64,000 nt of DNA from Dictyoglomus sp. (GCA_025060475.1 JANXBZ010000001.1:124001-188000), one strand, 5' to 3'; numbered from the stretch's first letter, positions 19,403 to 28,269 are shown. The notes: a model not told the origin generated them from the letters alone. Program-made: numbers and translations.

Positions 19403-20596
19403 TCAAAAATTATTTTTATTTCCTTTTTTAGCATATAAATAAGAAGGTAATCCAAAGATTTTAATAAACCCTTCCGCAGACTCTTTAGAAAAAGTACTTT
19501 TCTTATCATAAGTCGCTAAATCATAATCATACAAAGAGTAGGGAGAATACTTTCCAACAATTGAAAAAGCCCCATAGCCAAATTTAACTCTAACTTTTCC
19601 TGTGACTCTCTCTTGAGTTTTTTCAATAAAACTTTGTAGAGCTTCCCTTAAAGGATCAAACCATAATCCGTAATAAATAATTTGAGAATATTTCTCTTCG
19701 ACTATTCTCTTAAAGTGTGATAATTCTCTATGATGAACTAAGCTCTCTATCGCAGAATGAGCTTTAATTAGAACAAGAGCAGCTGGAACTTCATAAATTT
19801 CTCTTGTTTTTATTCCTACTAACCTATTCTCGATATGATCAACTCTTCCTATCCCATATTCTCCTGCAATTTTATTAAGATTTTCTATTATTTTCAAAGG
19901 AGACATTCTTTCCCCATCTAATTCCACAGGAATTCCTTTTTCAAAGGATATTTCGATATATCTTACAGGAAGATTTGGTTTTATTTTTGTCCATTGAAAA
20001 ATATCTTCTGGAGGTTCTAACCATGGATCTTCAAGAATTCCTCCTTCAATACTTCTTCCCCAAAGATTTTCATCTATGCTGTAAGGATTTTCTTTTGATA
20101 CAGAAACAGGTATATTATTTTCTTTTGCATATTCTATCTCTTCTTCTCTAGTAAAATTCCACTCTCTTACTGGAGCTATAACCTCAAGATCAGGTGCTAG
20201 AGATTTCACAGCAATATCAAATCTTACTTGATCATTTCCTTTTCCCGTACAACCGTGGGCTACATATCTAGCATTATTTTCTCTTGCTACTTTTACTAAA
20301 TATTTTGCAATTAAAGGTCTAGAGAGAGCAGTTGATAATGGGTAAACTCCTTCATAAAGAGCATTTGCTTTTAAAGCAGGAAGAACATATTCTTCTACAA
20401 ATTCTTCCTTTAAATCCCATACATATGCCTTTTCAACCCCTAATTTCTCTGCTTTTTCTTTAACTTCATTAAGATCTATTTTTTGTCCTATATCTATTGT
20501 TAAAGTTATAACCTTTAGATTGTATTTCTGGCCTAACCATTTTATAGCTACAGATGTGTCTAAACCTCCCGAATAAGCTAAAACAACCTTCTCCAT
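19403..20596 (-). CDS. argG: Argininosuccinate synthase
   Basis: Condenses citrulline and aspartate with ATP to form argininosuccinate. 397 aa. Seen: the N-type ATP pyrophosphatase loop VVLAYSGGLDTSVAIKWL at the start, AHGCTGKGNDQVRFD near residue 115, NIPVSVSKENPYSIDENLWG, and FDPLREALQSFI. This short-form sequence is the common bacterial type. AGGAGG lies about 15 nt before the ATG, rather far, but the N-terminal motif fixes the start. 49 bp separate it from pheA. Confidence 0.97.
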   Translation of the reverse strand: MEKVVLAYSGGLDTSVAIKWLGQKYNLKVITLTIDIGQKIDLNEVKEKAEKLGVEKAYVWDLKEEFVEEYVLPALKANALYEGVYPLSTALSRPLIAKYLVKVARENNARYVAHGCTGKGNDQVRFDIAVKSLAPDLEVIAPVREWNFTREEEIEYAKENNIPVSVSKENPYSIDENLWGRSIEGGILEDPWLEPPEDIFQWTKIKPNLPVRYIEISFEKGIPVELDGERMSPLKIIENLNKIAGEYGIGRVDHIENRLVGIKTREIYEVPAALVLIKAHSAIESLVHHRELSHFKRIVEEKYSQIIYYGLWFDPLREALQSFIEKTQERVTGKVRVKFGYGAFSIVGKYSPYSLYDYDLATYDKKSTFSKESAEGFIKIFGLPSYLYAKKGNKNNF

Positions 20597-20645
20597 ATTT
20601 TCTTTTATTTTCCTCCTTATAGACTAATTTTTAAAAATTATAAAC

Positions 20646-21725
20646 TCAGAAATCATTTTCTGCTTCAGGATAAGAACCTAAAATTTTGAAAGAGAGACAT
20701 TCTTCTTTCAATAATTCTAAAGCTCTTTTAACTCTATCTTCTTCCTGATGTCCTTGAAAATCTACGAAAAATAAATATTGAAAAGGAGAAGACTTTACTG
20801 GTCTTGACTGAATCAAGGTCATATTGATATTAAAATCATAAAGAGGCTTTAAAGCCTTAAATAAAGCTCCTGCCTGATGTTTAACAGTAAAAATAATAGA
20901 AGTTTTGTCTTTACCAGAAGGCTTCAATTTTTCTCTTCCTAAAACCAGAAAACGTGTCCTATTATACCAATTATCTTGAATATTTCTTGCCAATATCTTC
21001 AAACCAAAAATCTCACTAGCTAAAGAACTTGCTATTGCTGCACCTTTAGGATCTTCCTTCGCTAAAGAAGCACCGTAAGTAGTGCTACTTGTTGAAATTT
21101 CTTTAGCTCTTGGAAGATTCTCTTTTAACCATTTTCTACACTGAGACAAGGCTTGAGGATGAGAATATACTCTCTCAATTTCATCTAGAGAATCTTGTAA
21201 AGATAAAAGACAATGCTGTATAGGTAAATATATTTCACCAATTACTTTAAGAGTTGTTTCTACTAAAAGATCCATAGTAGTACCTACAGTGCCTTCTAAA
21301 GAATTCTCTATAGGCACAACCCCATAATCAATTTCATTGTTTTCCATGGATTGAAATATATTTTCTACTGATGGAAGGGGAATAAATCTTGAGCCTTTAC
21401 CAAAAAATTTTATAGCAGCTTGATGAGTAAAGGTTCCCTCGGGCCCTAAAAAACCGATTTTAATTTCCTTTTCTAAATCTCTTATATGACTAATTATATC
21501 TTTGAAAATCTCTTCTATGGCAAAATAAGAAAGGGGTCCATTGTTTAATTTCTTTAATTTCTCGAGAATTTCTTTCTCTCTTAAAGGATCAAAGGGGAGT
21601 AAATTATTCTCTTTTTTAAGCTCACCAATTTTTAAGGCTAAATTTGCTCTTTTATTTATAAGTTCCAATATTTTTTTATCAATCTCATCTATTTCTTCTC
21701 GTAATTTTTCCAATTCATCTTTCAT
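20646..21725 (-). CDS. pheA: Bifunctional chorismate mutase / prephenate dehydratase
   Basis: A P-protein making phenylpyruvate from chorismate through prephenate. 359 aa from the ATG at 21725, chosen because GGGGGA lies 5 nt upstream; an in-frame ATG at 21749 lacks such a site. Residues 1-80 are an AroQ chorismate mutase helix bundle (LREEIDEIDKKILELINKRA). Dehydratase signatures are FLGPEGTFTHQAA, VPIENSLEGTV and WYNRTRFLVLG, whose TRF Thr is catalytic. A C-terminal ACT domain follows; its phenylalanine-binding motif, usually ESRP, reads QSRP here. First gene of the pheA-argG-carAB-argH-bioY array. Confidence 0.95.
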   Translation of the reverse strand: MKDELEKLREEIDEIDKKILELINKRANLALKIGELKKENNLLPFDPLREKEILEKLKKLNNGPLSYFAIEEIFKDIISHIRDLEKEIKIGFLGPEGTFTHQAAIKFFGKGSRFIPLPSVENIFQSMENNEIDYGVVPIENSLEGTVGTTMDLLVETTLKVIGEIYLPIQHCLLSLQDSLDEIERVYSHPQALSQCRKWLKENLPRAKEISTSSTTYGASLAKEDPKGAAIASSLASEIFGLKILARNIQDNWYNRTRFLVLGREKLKPSGKDKTSIIFTVKHQAGALFKALKPLYDFNINMTLIQSRPVKSSPFQYLFFVDFQGHQEEDRVKRALELLKEECLSFKILGSYPEAENDF

Positions 21726-21863
21726 AATTTTCCCCCATAAATTTTTCATAAATTTTAAAGAAGAATTTTTAAAAAAGCAAGAGTATAAAAGTAAAAAGTA
21801 TAGAAAGTATTGGTAATAAAGCTCAGGATTAACAAAACTCTTATCTCAAATTTCTTTTTTAGA

Positions 21864-21892
21864 TTTACATGAATGATTTTTTGTTATATTAT
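21864..21892 (+). promoter_or_regulatory. Candidate promoter of the sugar ABC transporter operon
   Basis: TTTACA at 21864-21869, 17-nt spacer, TATTAT at 21887-21892, 40 bp before the permease ATG. It lies in the 207-bp gap between divergent pheA and the transporter. No clear operator palindrome was seen. Confidence 0.5.
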
Positions 21893-21932
21893 AATTAAAG
21901 GTATCTAAAAATCAGTTGCGCAAAAGAAGGGG

Positions 21933-22895
21933 ATGATGAAAATTAAAAACTCAAGAGTTTTAAGACGAAGTATTTACTTTCGAGAATTAAACATACTCAT
22001 CGCTCTTATAATTTTAAGTACAGTAATAACTATAATCAATCCAAGGTTTTTAAGCTCCTTTAATCTCCAGATAATTGCAAGACAGATAGCAATCTTCGGA
22101 TTATTAGCCATCGGCGAAACTCTCGTTATTATTGGAGGAGGAATTGATTTATCTGTAGGCTCTCTTGTAGCTTTAACAGGAGTACTTGTAGCTTTATTCA
22201 TGAAAAATGGATTAGGTGTAACAACTTCTATATTAATAGTACTAATACTTTCTTCCCTTATTGGGCTTTGGCATGGCCTATTTGTAACTAAACTTAAAGT
22301 TCCTCCCTTTATAATCACTCTTGGCACTTTAACCGCTGCGAGAGGATTAGCATCAGTAATTACAAAAGGATGGCCAATAATTGGTCTACCTGAGAAATTT
22401 TTCTTTATTGGACAAGGAGATATCTTAGGAATACCTTTCCCTCTAATTATCCTTATTTTCTTCGCATCTATAGCCTTTTTTATTACAAAATATAGTGTCT
22501 TAGGAAGACAACTCTACGCAACAGGCGGAAATATCGAAGCAGCAAGATTATCAGGTATTGATGTAGACAAAAGAAGAATATTCACCTATGTTTCCAGTTC
22601 ATTTTTAGCAGGGATAACTGGAATAATAATAGCCTCAAGACTAAGTCAAGGACAAGCAGGAGTAGGAGGAGGATATGAGTTAAGTGCTATTGCTGCTGCA
22701 GTAATTGGAGGAACTTCTCTTTCAGGAGGCGAAGGAACAATACTAGGAACTCTAATTGGAGCTGCAATTATGAGTGTTATATATAATGGACTAATTCTTT
22801 TAGAAATATCCTCTTATTGGCATGATGTAGTCATGGGTTTAGTAATAGTTACTGCTGTGACTTTAGATATATGGAGAAAGAGAAGAAGAGTTTAA
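21933..22895 (+). CDS. Ribose/xylose-type sugar ABC transporter permease
   Basis: A 320-aa RbsC-family permease with 8-10 hydrophobic segments. Characteristic motifs: GETLVIIGGGIDLSVGSLVALTG, the VPPFIITLGTLTAARG stretch, RQLYATGGNIEAARLSGID, and [20 protein letters not shown]. The start is one of two adjacent ATGs (21933/21936) after AAGGGG. It is the first gene of a permease, binding protein, ATPase operon. The transported sugar cannot be read from the sequence; the nearby xylulokinase makes a pentose attractive but belongs to a different transcription unit. Confidence 0.93.
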   Translation: MMKIKNSRVLRRSIYFRELNILIALIILSTVITIINPRFLSSFNLQIIARQIAIFGLLAIGETLVIIGGGIDLSVGSLVALTGVLVALFMKNGLGVTTSILIVLILSSLIGLWHGLFVTKLKVPPFIITLGTLTAARGLASVITKGWPIIGLPEKFFFIGQGDILGIPFPLIILIFFASIAFFITKYSVLGRQLYATGGNIEAARLSGIDVDKRRIFTYVSSSFLAGITGIIIASRLSQGQAGVGGGYELSAIAAAVIGGTSLSGGEGTILGTLIGAAIMSVIYNGLILLEISSYWHDVVMGLVIVTAVTLDIWRKRRRV

Positions 22896-22954
22896 AAGGA
22901 GGTGAGATTAATTCTAACTTATTTCCTTAAAATTATTAAAAGGGGGTCACCTTT

Positions 22955-23971
22955 ATGAAAAAGTTTATTTTAGTCATTCTACTTTGTTCCTTTGCTTTAT
23001 TTTTCTCCGTAAGCTATTCCAAAGAAATTCATGTAGCAGTAATTGGAAAATCAGTTCATCCTTATTGGTCTGAAGTTGAGTTAGGTGTCAAAAAAGCCTC
23101 ACAAGATCTTGGTATAAAAGCAACGTTTTTTGTCCCTCTAAAAGAAGATATTCCTGCCCAAATTGCACAAATGGAATCCTTCATAGCTATGGGAGTTACT
23201 GGAATTGCAGTTGCTCCTTCTGACCCAACAGCAATTGCTCCAACTATTGAAAAGGCTTTAGCTAAAGGAATACCAGTGATTACTTTAGACACTGATGCAC
23301 CTTTAAGTAAAAGATTAGTCTATATTGGTACTGATAATTACTCTGCAGGAAAGATTGCAGGACAAGTAATGTCAGATTTATTAGGAGTAAAGGGTGGAAA
23401 GGTAGCAATAGGAACAGGATCTTTAACAGCAATGAACTCTTTAGAAAGAATGAAAGGATTCATGGATGGAATTGCAAGAAATAAAAGAATTACTGTAGTA
23501 ACAAAACCTGCCCTCTGTGATTTTGAAGATACTGGAAGAGCAGTAACCTTAGCGGAACAAGCATTACTTACTTATCCAGATCTTAGAGGATTCTTTGGAG
23601 TTTATGCCTTTAATGGACCTGCAGCTGCAAAAGCAATAAAGTCTGCTGGAAAGGTAGGGCAAGTACTAATTGTTTGTTTCGATACAACTCCCGAACATAT
23701 GCAACTTATAAAGGAAGGAGTCATTTCTGCAACTGTTGGACAAAGGCCCTATATGATGGGATATAAGAGTGTAGAAGTATTATTTAAGATGGCAACAAAA
23801 GGTATTGACGCAACTTTAAAGGAACTTCCAGCAAATAGAATTATAGATACAGGAGTAGACGTTGTTGCTGCGGATAAATACATTAAGTTAATAAAAAGTG
23901 TTCCCGCTCTTACAGTAGAACAATATAGGAAAAGATTAAATGAATTAGGAATACCTGTTCAAGGCTGGTAA
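22955..23971 (+). CDS. Sugar ABC transporter substrate-binding protein
   Basis: A 338-aa periplasmic binding protein of the ribose-binding (Peripla_BP_4) type. A signal peptide (MKKFILVILLCSFALFFSVS, cleaved before KEIHVAVIG) precedes the two-lobed domain with FIAMGVTGIAVAPSDPTAIA, GIPVITLDTDAP and YIGTDNYSAGKIAGQ. The signal peptide has no lipobox, so it may be soluble or use another anchor. A strong GGGGG ribosome site lies 8 nt upstream. It is followed by a perfect 11-bp hairpin before the ATPase gene, which could stabilise the message for high expression. Confidence 0.93.
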   Translation: MKKFILVILLCSFALFFSVSYSKEIHVAVIGKSVHPYWSEVELGVKKASQDLGIKATFFVPLKEDIPAQIAQMESFIAMGVTGIAVAPSDPTAIAPTIEKALAKGIPVITLDTDAPLSKRLVYIGTDNYSAGKIAGQVMSDLLGVKGGKVAIGTGSLTAMNSLERMKGFMDGIARNKRITVVTKPALCDFEDTGRAVTLAEQALLTYPDLRGFFGVYAFNGPAAAKAIKSAGKVGQVLIVCFDTTPEHMQLIKEGVISATVGQRPYMMGYKSVEVLFKMATKGIDATLKELPANRIIDTGVDVVAADKYIKLIKSVPALTVEQYRKRLNELGIPVQGW

Positions 23972-23973
23972 AA

Positions 23974-24000
23974 TTAAGGGGAGGCTATTCCTCCCCTTAA
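23974..24000 (+). other. Perfect 11-bp intercistronic hairpin between binding protein and ATPase genes
   Basis: Arms 23974-23984 and 23990-24000 are perfectly complementary around a 5-nt loop. It starts 2 bp after the binding-protein stop codon. The run that follows is A-rich rather than T-rich, and the next ribosome site is only about 10 nt away. A processing or 3'-end stabiliser role, possibly with partial attenuation, fits better than a full terminator. Confidence 0.75.
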
Positions 24001-24019
24001 AAAATTTCAAGGAGGCAAA

Positions 24020-25507
24020 ATGGAACAAGAATTAATATTAAAAATGGAAAAAATATCTAAAGCCTTTCCTGGTGTTCAAGCTTTATCTAAAGTAGACTTA
24101 GAAGTATACAAAGGAGAAATTTTAGCTTTAGTGGGTGAAAATGGCGCAGGAAAATCTACACTGATGAAAATACTTACAGGTGTCTATAATAAGGATGAAG
24201 GGAAAATTATTTTTAAAGGTAAAGAAATAGAACCTAAAAATCCTAATCACGCTCAAAAGTTAGGTATTTCTATGATTTATCAGGAATTCAATTTAGTTCC
24301 TAATTTGGATATAGCTACTAATATATTTTTAGGAAATGAACCTAGAAAGGGTAAATTTCTTAAAGTTTTTGATATTAAAAAAGCCTTTAAAGAATCAGAA
24401 AGATTACTAGAAATGGTTGGGCTAAATATCTCTCCAGACACTTTAGTTAAAGATCTCACGGTTGCTCAACAGCAAATGGTAGAAATTGCAAAAGCTTTAG
24501 CTTTAAAGTCAGAGTTGATAATAATGGATGAACCAACTTCTGCATTAGCGGGAAAAGAAGTCACGAAATTATTTGAGATTATGAGAAAGCTAAAAAATGA
24601 TGGCATTTCAGTAATATTTATAACTCATCGTTTAGAAGAAGTATTTCAGATAGCAGATCGAATCGTAGTCTTAAGAGATGGACAAAGAGTTGGAGAGCTT
24701 ACTTGTGAAGAAAACAAGATCGATGAAGTAATAAGATTAATGGTTGGAAGGAGTATTCGAGTATCATCAAGGATAGATTCAAGTGCTGATAATATAATTC
24801 TTGAAGTTAAAAATCTTTCTTCTCATGCTATAAAGAATGTTAGTTTCTATTTAAGAAAAGGGGAAATCTTAGGAATAGCTGGATTAGTTGGATCTGGAAG
24901 AACAGAAATTGTAAGAGCTCTTTTTGGTGCAGATACTAAAATTTCAGGAGAAATTTATCTTGATGGAAAGAAAGTTGAAATTAATTCTCCAAAAGATGCT
25001 GTTAGGTTAGGAATTGGTTTAGTTCCAGAGGATAGAAAATTACAAGGACTTATTCTTAATATGACTCTCCATGAAAATCTCTCTCTCCCAAGTATTCCCT
25101 TTATTTTTCCTAAGGGAATAATTAACTTAAAAAAAGAATATAAGTTAGTAGAAGAGTTTGTAACTAGACTAAGAATAAGAACTCCTCATATATTTCAAAT
25201 AGTTAATAATCTTTCTGGAGGAAATCAACAAAAAGTTGTAGTTGCAAAATGGTTAGCATTAAAACCCAAAATTCTTATTCTCGATGAACCTACAAGAGGT
25301 ATAGATGTAGGAGCAAAAGCAGAAATTCATAATTTAATCGGAGAATTAGCAAAGGAAGGAATAGGTATAATACTTATATCATCTGAACTTCCAGAGATTC
25401 TTGCTCTTTCTGATAGAATTCTCGTAGTATCAAAAGGAAGAATAACAGCAGAACTAAACCGCAAGGACGCTACTCAGGAAAAGATAATGCAATATGCTAT
25501 AATTTAA
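24020..25507 (+). CDS. Sugar ABC transporter ATP-binding protein (double-domain, RbsA type)
   Basis: A 495-aa protein with two fused nucleotide-binding domains, the hallmark of ribose, xylose and galactose-type importers. First domain: Walker A GENGAGKSTLMKIL, signature DLTVAQQQMVEIAKAL, Walker B LIIMDEPTSAL. Second domain: degenerate Walker A GLVGSGRTEIVRALFG, signature NNLSGGNQQKVVVAKWL, Walker B ILILDEPTRGID. The degenerate second P-loop is normal for the family. AAGGAGG precedes the ATG. Its stop overlaps the convergent DUF4388 gene by 4 bp. Confidence 0.95.
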   Translation: MEQELILKMEKISKAFPGVQALSKVDLEVYKGEILALVGENGAGKSTLMKILTGVYNKDEGKIIFKGKEIEPKNPNHAQKLGISMIYQEFNLVPNLDIATNIFLGNEPRKGKFLKVFDIKKAFKESERLLEMVGLNISPDTLVKDLTVAQQQMVEIAKALALKSELIIMDEPTSALAGKEVTKLFEIMRKLKNDGISVIFITHRLEEVFQIADRIVVLRDGQRVGELTCEENKIDEVIRLMVGRSIRVSSRIDSSADNIILEVKNLSSHAIKNVSFYLRKGEILGIAGLVGSGRTEIVRALFGADTKISGEIYLDGKKVEINSPKDAVRLGIGLVPEDRKLQGLILNMTLHENLSLPSIPFIFPKGIINLKKEYKLVEEFVTRLRIRTPHIFQIVNNLSGGNQQKVVVAKWLALKPKILILDEPTRGIDVGAKAEIHNLIGELAKEGIGIILISSELPEILALSDRILVVSKGRITAELNRKDATQEKIMQYAII

Positions 25508-26922
25508 ATCTTTCCTTTTTCTCTTTCATATAATAGTTCAATACTTTCAAAAATTGGAAATTTTCTAAGAACATTTAAGGATTCCTTCCATATATTGTCT
25601 AAGACTTGAGATTCTAAGTTTTCTTCTCCTACTTTGCGAATTATATTTGCGGAATTTTTAATAAATCCTTTTATCTCCTCCTCAGTATACTTTCCTAAAT
25701 TTTTATAAAAATATGGCCAATAAGGCTTTAAATTTCCCACTAAATTCTCGAAAATATATTTAACTTCTTGAACATTATTTTCAATGTAATCTTGCCATGA
25801 TTCTTCTAATTTCTGACTTATATTTAATCCCTTAAATCTATTATAAATTTCCATCCAAAATCTCCAAAAAGTAAATATTAAAGCTAACTTTTTGTCTTCT
25901 TCAAAAGAAACAATTTTTTTATCTCTTAACAATTTCCCAAGAATACTCTGGGTTCTTGATCTCTCGAAGATTGACTCATCAATAATTTGTTTAAAAGTTT
26001 TCTCTCCATCAAAAAACCATGAAAAAAACTCTTCTTCAAAATTTTCATATTTTCCAACAAATAGAAAGATGTGATTAAGATTATTTTCTATAAAATTGAT
26101 AAACTCAAAAATTTTTGCTGCATCAAGAACCATATCTATTCTAGTCCTGCCTAAAGAAAAGAGGAAATTTATAGCTTCTCTTGAAAACTTTTCTATAGAA
26201 TCAGGAGTAAATTCTTTTAAATGTCTATAAAAATAATGCCAAGAAACTTTCTCTTGAGAGGTTATATCTCTAAAGATTTCTTTTACTTTTTCCTCTTTTT
26301 TATTCAAAAAATTTTGCCACTCTCTTCTAAGATTTCTTTCAGTTATTGCAATTTTAGGAAATTCTTTTAAGGCATGAAGCCAATACCTCCAAAATATATA
26401 TAACCAAAATAATGAAAAATCCTCATTTATTCTTAAAAGTCGTTCTTCTTTAATTAGTTTCTTAACTAACTCTAAAGTTTTTACCTTTCCCAATGAAGAT
26501 TCATAAGCTACCTCTCTTACTGTTTTTAAACCATCAAAAGAGGAACACACTACCTCTTCTTCCAAAGATAAATCCTCAATTTTAACAGGTAATAATATTA
26601 CTTCACCAAGATAATCCATAAGATCAATATATTTTGCGGCACCTATTAATACTTCAAAGGGATCAATATCTAAAGTATAAAAAGAAGATTTCTCCTCAGG
26701 AAAGAAAATAAAATTTCCTTTATTCCATAATGCTAAATCTAATAGAGCATCCATATTTTCTAAAAGTCCTGTTTTCGCATATACAATCCTACCCTCTTTA
26801 AAAAATACTTCAGCCTTTCTCTCTCCATCTTCAACCTGAAATTTACCTGTTTTCCTTCCTGAGGAAAGAAGTTGAAGAACTTCCCATAGAGGTAAACTTA
26901 CTAAGTCTCCCCTTATTCCCAT
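25504..26922 (-). CDS. DUF4388 (PATAN-like) domain protein
   Basis: A 472-aa protein. The N-terminal 100 residues match DUF4388: LPLWEVLQLLSSGRKTGKFQ, VFFKEGRIVYAKTG, LALWNKGNFIFFP. A winged-helix-like region follows at about residues 110-165 (FDGLKTVREVAYESSLGKVK). The remaining C-terminal half is Phe/Trp/Lys-rich and appears to contain an internal repeat: YIFWRYWLHALKEFP and FTFWRFWMEIYNRFK, each followed by a 'WQ(N/D)(F/Y)' and 'YWPYFYKNL/SWHYFYRHL' block. DUF4388 proteins are linked to signalling and gliding regulators, but no function can be given here. AAGGAGG precedes the ATG. Confidence 0.75.
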   Translation of the reverse strand: MGIRGDLVSLPLWEVLQLLSSGRKTGKFQVEDGERKAEVFFKEGRIVYAKTGLLENMDALLDLALWNKGNFIFFPEEKSSFYTLDIDPFEVLIGAAKYIDLMDYLGEVILLPVKIEDLSLEEEVVCSSFDGLKTVREVAYESSLGKVKTLELVKKLIKEERLLRINEDFSLFWLYIFWRYWLHALKEFPKIAITERNLRREWQNFLNKKEEKVKEIFRDITSQEKVSWHYFYRHLKEFTPDSIEKFSREAINFLFSLGRTRIDMVLDAAKIFEFINFIENNLNHIFLFVGKYENFEEEFFSWFFDGEKTFKQIIDESIFERSRTQSILGKLLRDKKIVSFEEDKKLALIFTFWRFWMEIYNRFKGLNISQKLEESWQDYIENNVQEVKYIFENLVGNLKPYWPYFYKNLGKYTEEEIKGFIKNSANIIRKVGEENLESQVLDNIWKESLNVLRKFPIFESIELLYEREKGKI

Positions 26923-26946
26923 CCCATTTTCCTCCTTAGAGAATTT

Positions 26947-27657
26947 TTAACGGAGAAGACCCATTTTCTTTTTTCTATATTGATCAAACATTATAGCTAG
27001 AATTATTATAGCTCCTATAGCTGAAGGTTGCCAATAGGCAGGAAATCCAAGAAGAACCATTCCTGTTCTTAAGACCTGCATTATAGCAGCACCAATGAGT
27101 ACTCCTAATATGGTTCCTTCACCACCAGTAAGAGAGGTTCCCCCAATTACCGCAGAAGCAATAATATCTAATTCATATCCCAAAGCAGCAGTAGGCGCAG
27201 CAACACCAAGTCTTGCAGTCATAAGAATTCCTCCTACTGCTGTTAATAAACCACAAAGGGTATATACTAATAATTTTATTCTTCCTGTATTAATTCCGGA
27301 AAGACGAGCTGCTTGTTCGTTACCACCTACAGCATATATTCTATATCCCCAAACCGTTCTATTTAAAAATAAAGAAACTATAATACCAAGAAGTACCATA
27401 ATAATCACAGGAAGAGGAATACCAACTCCCAAAAATGGTATATCATATTGTCCCCAAAACATAAAACTTCTAGGTAATTCTCTTACTGGCCAACCACCAG
27501 TTAACCCATAACAAAATCCACGAGCAATACTCATAGTTCCTAAAGTCGCCACAAAAGGAGGAAGATTTGCTTTGCTAACTAAGAGACCATTAATAAATCC
27601 CACAAAGGCATAGATCTTCTTTTTGCAAATAATAGACATACTCCTACAAAGAACCAA
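26947..27657 (-). pseudogene. Remnant of a second sugar ABC transporter permease (N-terminus deleted)
   Basis: About 210 residues match the last two thirds of an RbsC-type permease: [55 protein letters not shown]. Compared with the intact permease at 21933 it lacks about 110 N-terminal residues including the GGIDLSVGS region. The open frame runs back to a TTG at 27657, but those first residues ([14 protein letters not shown]) are out-of-frame sequence of an adjacent binding-protein remnant, so the junction of a deletion lies near 27600-27615. No ribosome site precedes the TTG. The remaining frame is intact, so the deletion may be fairly recent. Confidence 0.85.
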
Positions 27658-28169
27658 TCTCTTAATTTAGGATATGCTTGCATAACCTCTTATAATAATT
27701 GAACTCCTTTATTTATATCATCTTAGCATTCTACAATAGTTACAATTTTTATATTTAGGATATTGTTTTATTTCATCTCTAAATCCTATCATTTTCTCTT
27801 CTAGATTAGGAGCTCAAGGAACTCCAGTAAGGAATGCTACTTTTCTTTTTGTTCCCATGCTTTTACTAAATTTCTTTATATACAGCTTTATTAATTACAT
27901 CAACCTTACGCGCAATCACATCTTCTACCACTCTTGCTTGTTCTGTAGCATCAGAGGCCACAGAACCAACATATAAAACTTCAACTTTATATGGGCCTTG
28001 CTTAGATAACTCTTCTGCTCTCTTAAAAGCCCCATCTCTTCCTGTCTCAAATACTGGATTATTTAATGCCTTTGGAATCCAAGCAAAGACAAGTTTTTTA
28101 GGAACCTGTGCAGTAGCTAAAATTAAAAGGAGAATAATCAATAAAAAGGATCAAAAAACTCTTTTTCAT
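27610..28169 (-). pseudogene. Remnant of a sugar-binding protein gene (multiple frameshifts and stops)
   Basis: Reading the minus strand from the ATG at 28169 (ribosome site GGGAAGG upstream) gives a signal peptide start that shifts frame in a T-run near 28142-28148. The next frame encodes [20 protein letters not shown] to about 27900 and stops at 27866. An internal deletion follows. Then VAFLTGVP, a TGA at 27814-27816 where Gly is expected, APNLEEKMIGFRDEIKQYPK, a further frameshift near 27755, and two more stops around GVQLL and [16 protein letters not shown]. The sequence then runs directly into the permease remnant. Order and motifs match a Peripla_BP_4 binding protein. Clearly non-functional. 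Confidence 0.88.
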
Positions 28170-28240
28170 AAGAAACCTTCCCTAAAGTAAATTTTACAAA
28201 AAACTTAAATTCTTTACCAACCCCTATTAAGTTTTAATTA

Positions 28241-28269
28241 ATTTTAACATGAAATTTTTATTTAGTCAA
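28241..28269 (-). promoter_or_regulatory. Candidate promoter of the decayed transporter operon
   Basis: Minus strand TTGACT (28269-28264), 17-nt spacer, TAAAAT (28246-28241), about 70 bp before the ATG of the binding-protein pseudogene. It lies in the 264-bp gap after xylB. The rest of that gap is A/T-rich with nothing else recognised. Confidence 0.5.

Noticed and set aside
23974-24000. Hairpin as a Rho-independent terminator.
   Set aside because: There is no U-tract after the stem and the next gene's ribosome site is about 10 nt away in the same operon.
27095-27511. A 138-codon plus-strand ORF opposite the permease remnant.
   Set aside because: It is antisense to conserved permease sequence and has no ribosome site or known family.
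27866-28141. A 91-codon minus-strand ORF that could be listed as a small periplasmic protein.
   Set aside because: It is one reading-frame fragment of a binding-protein pseudogene; the true ATG is at 28169 and further fragments follow downstream in other frames.
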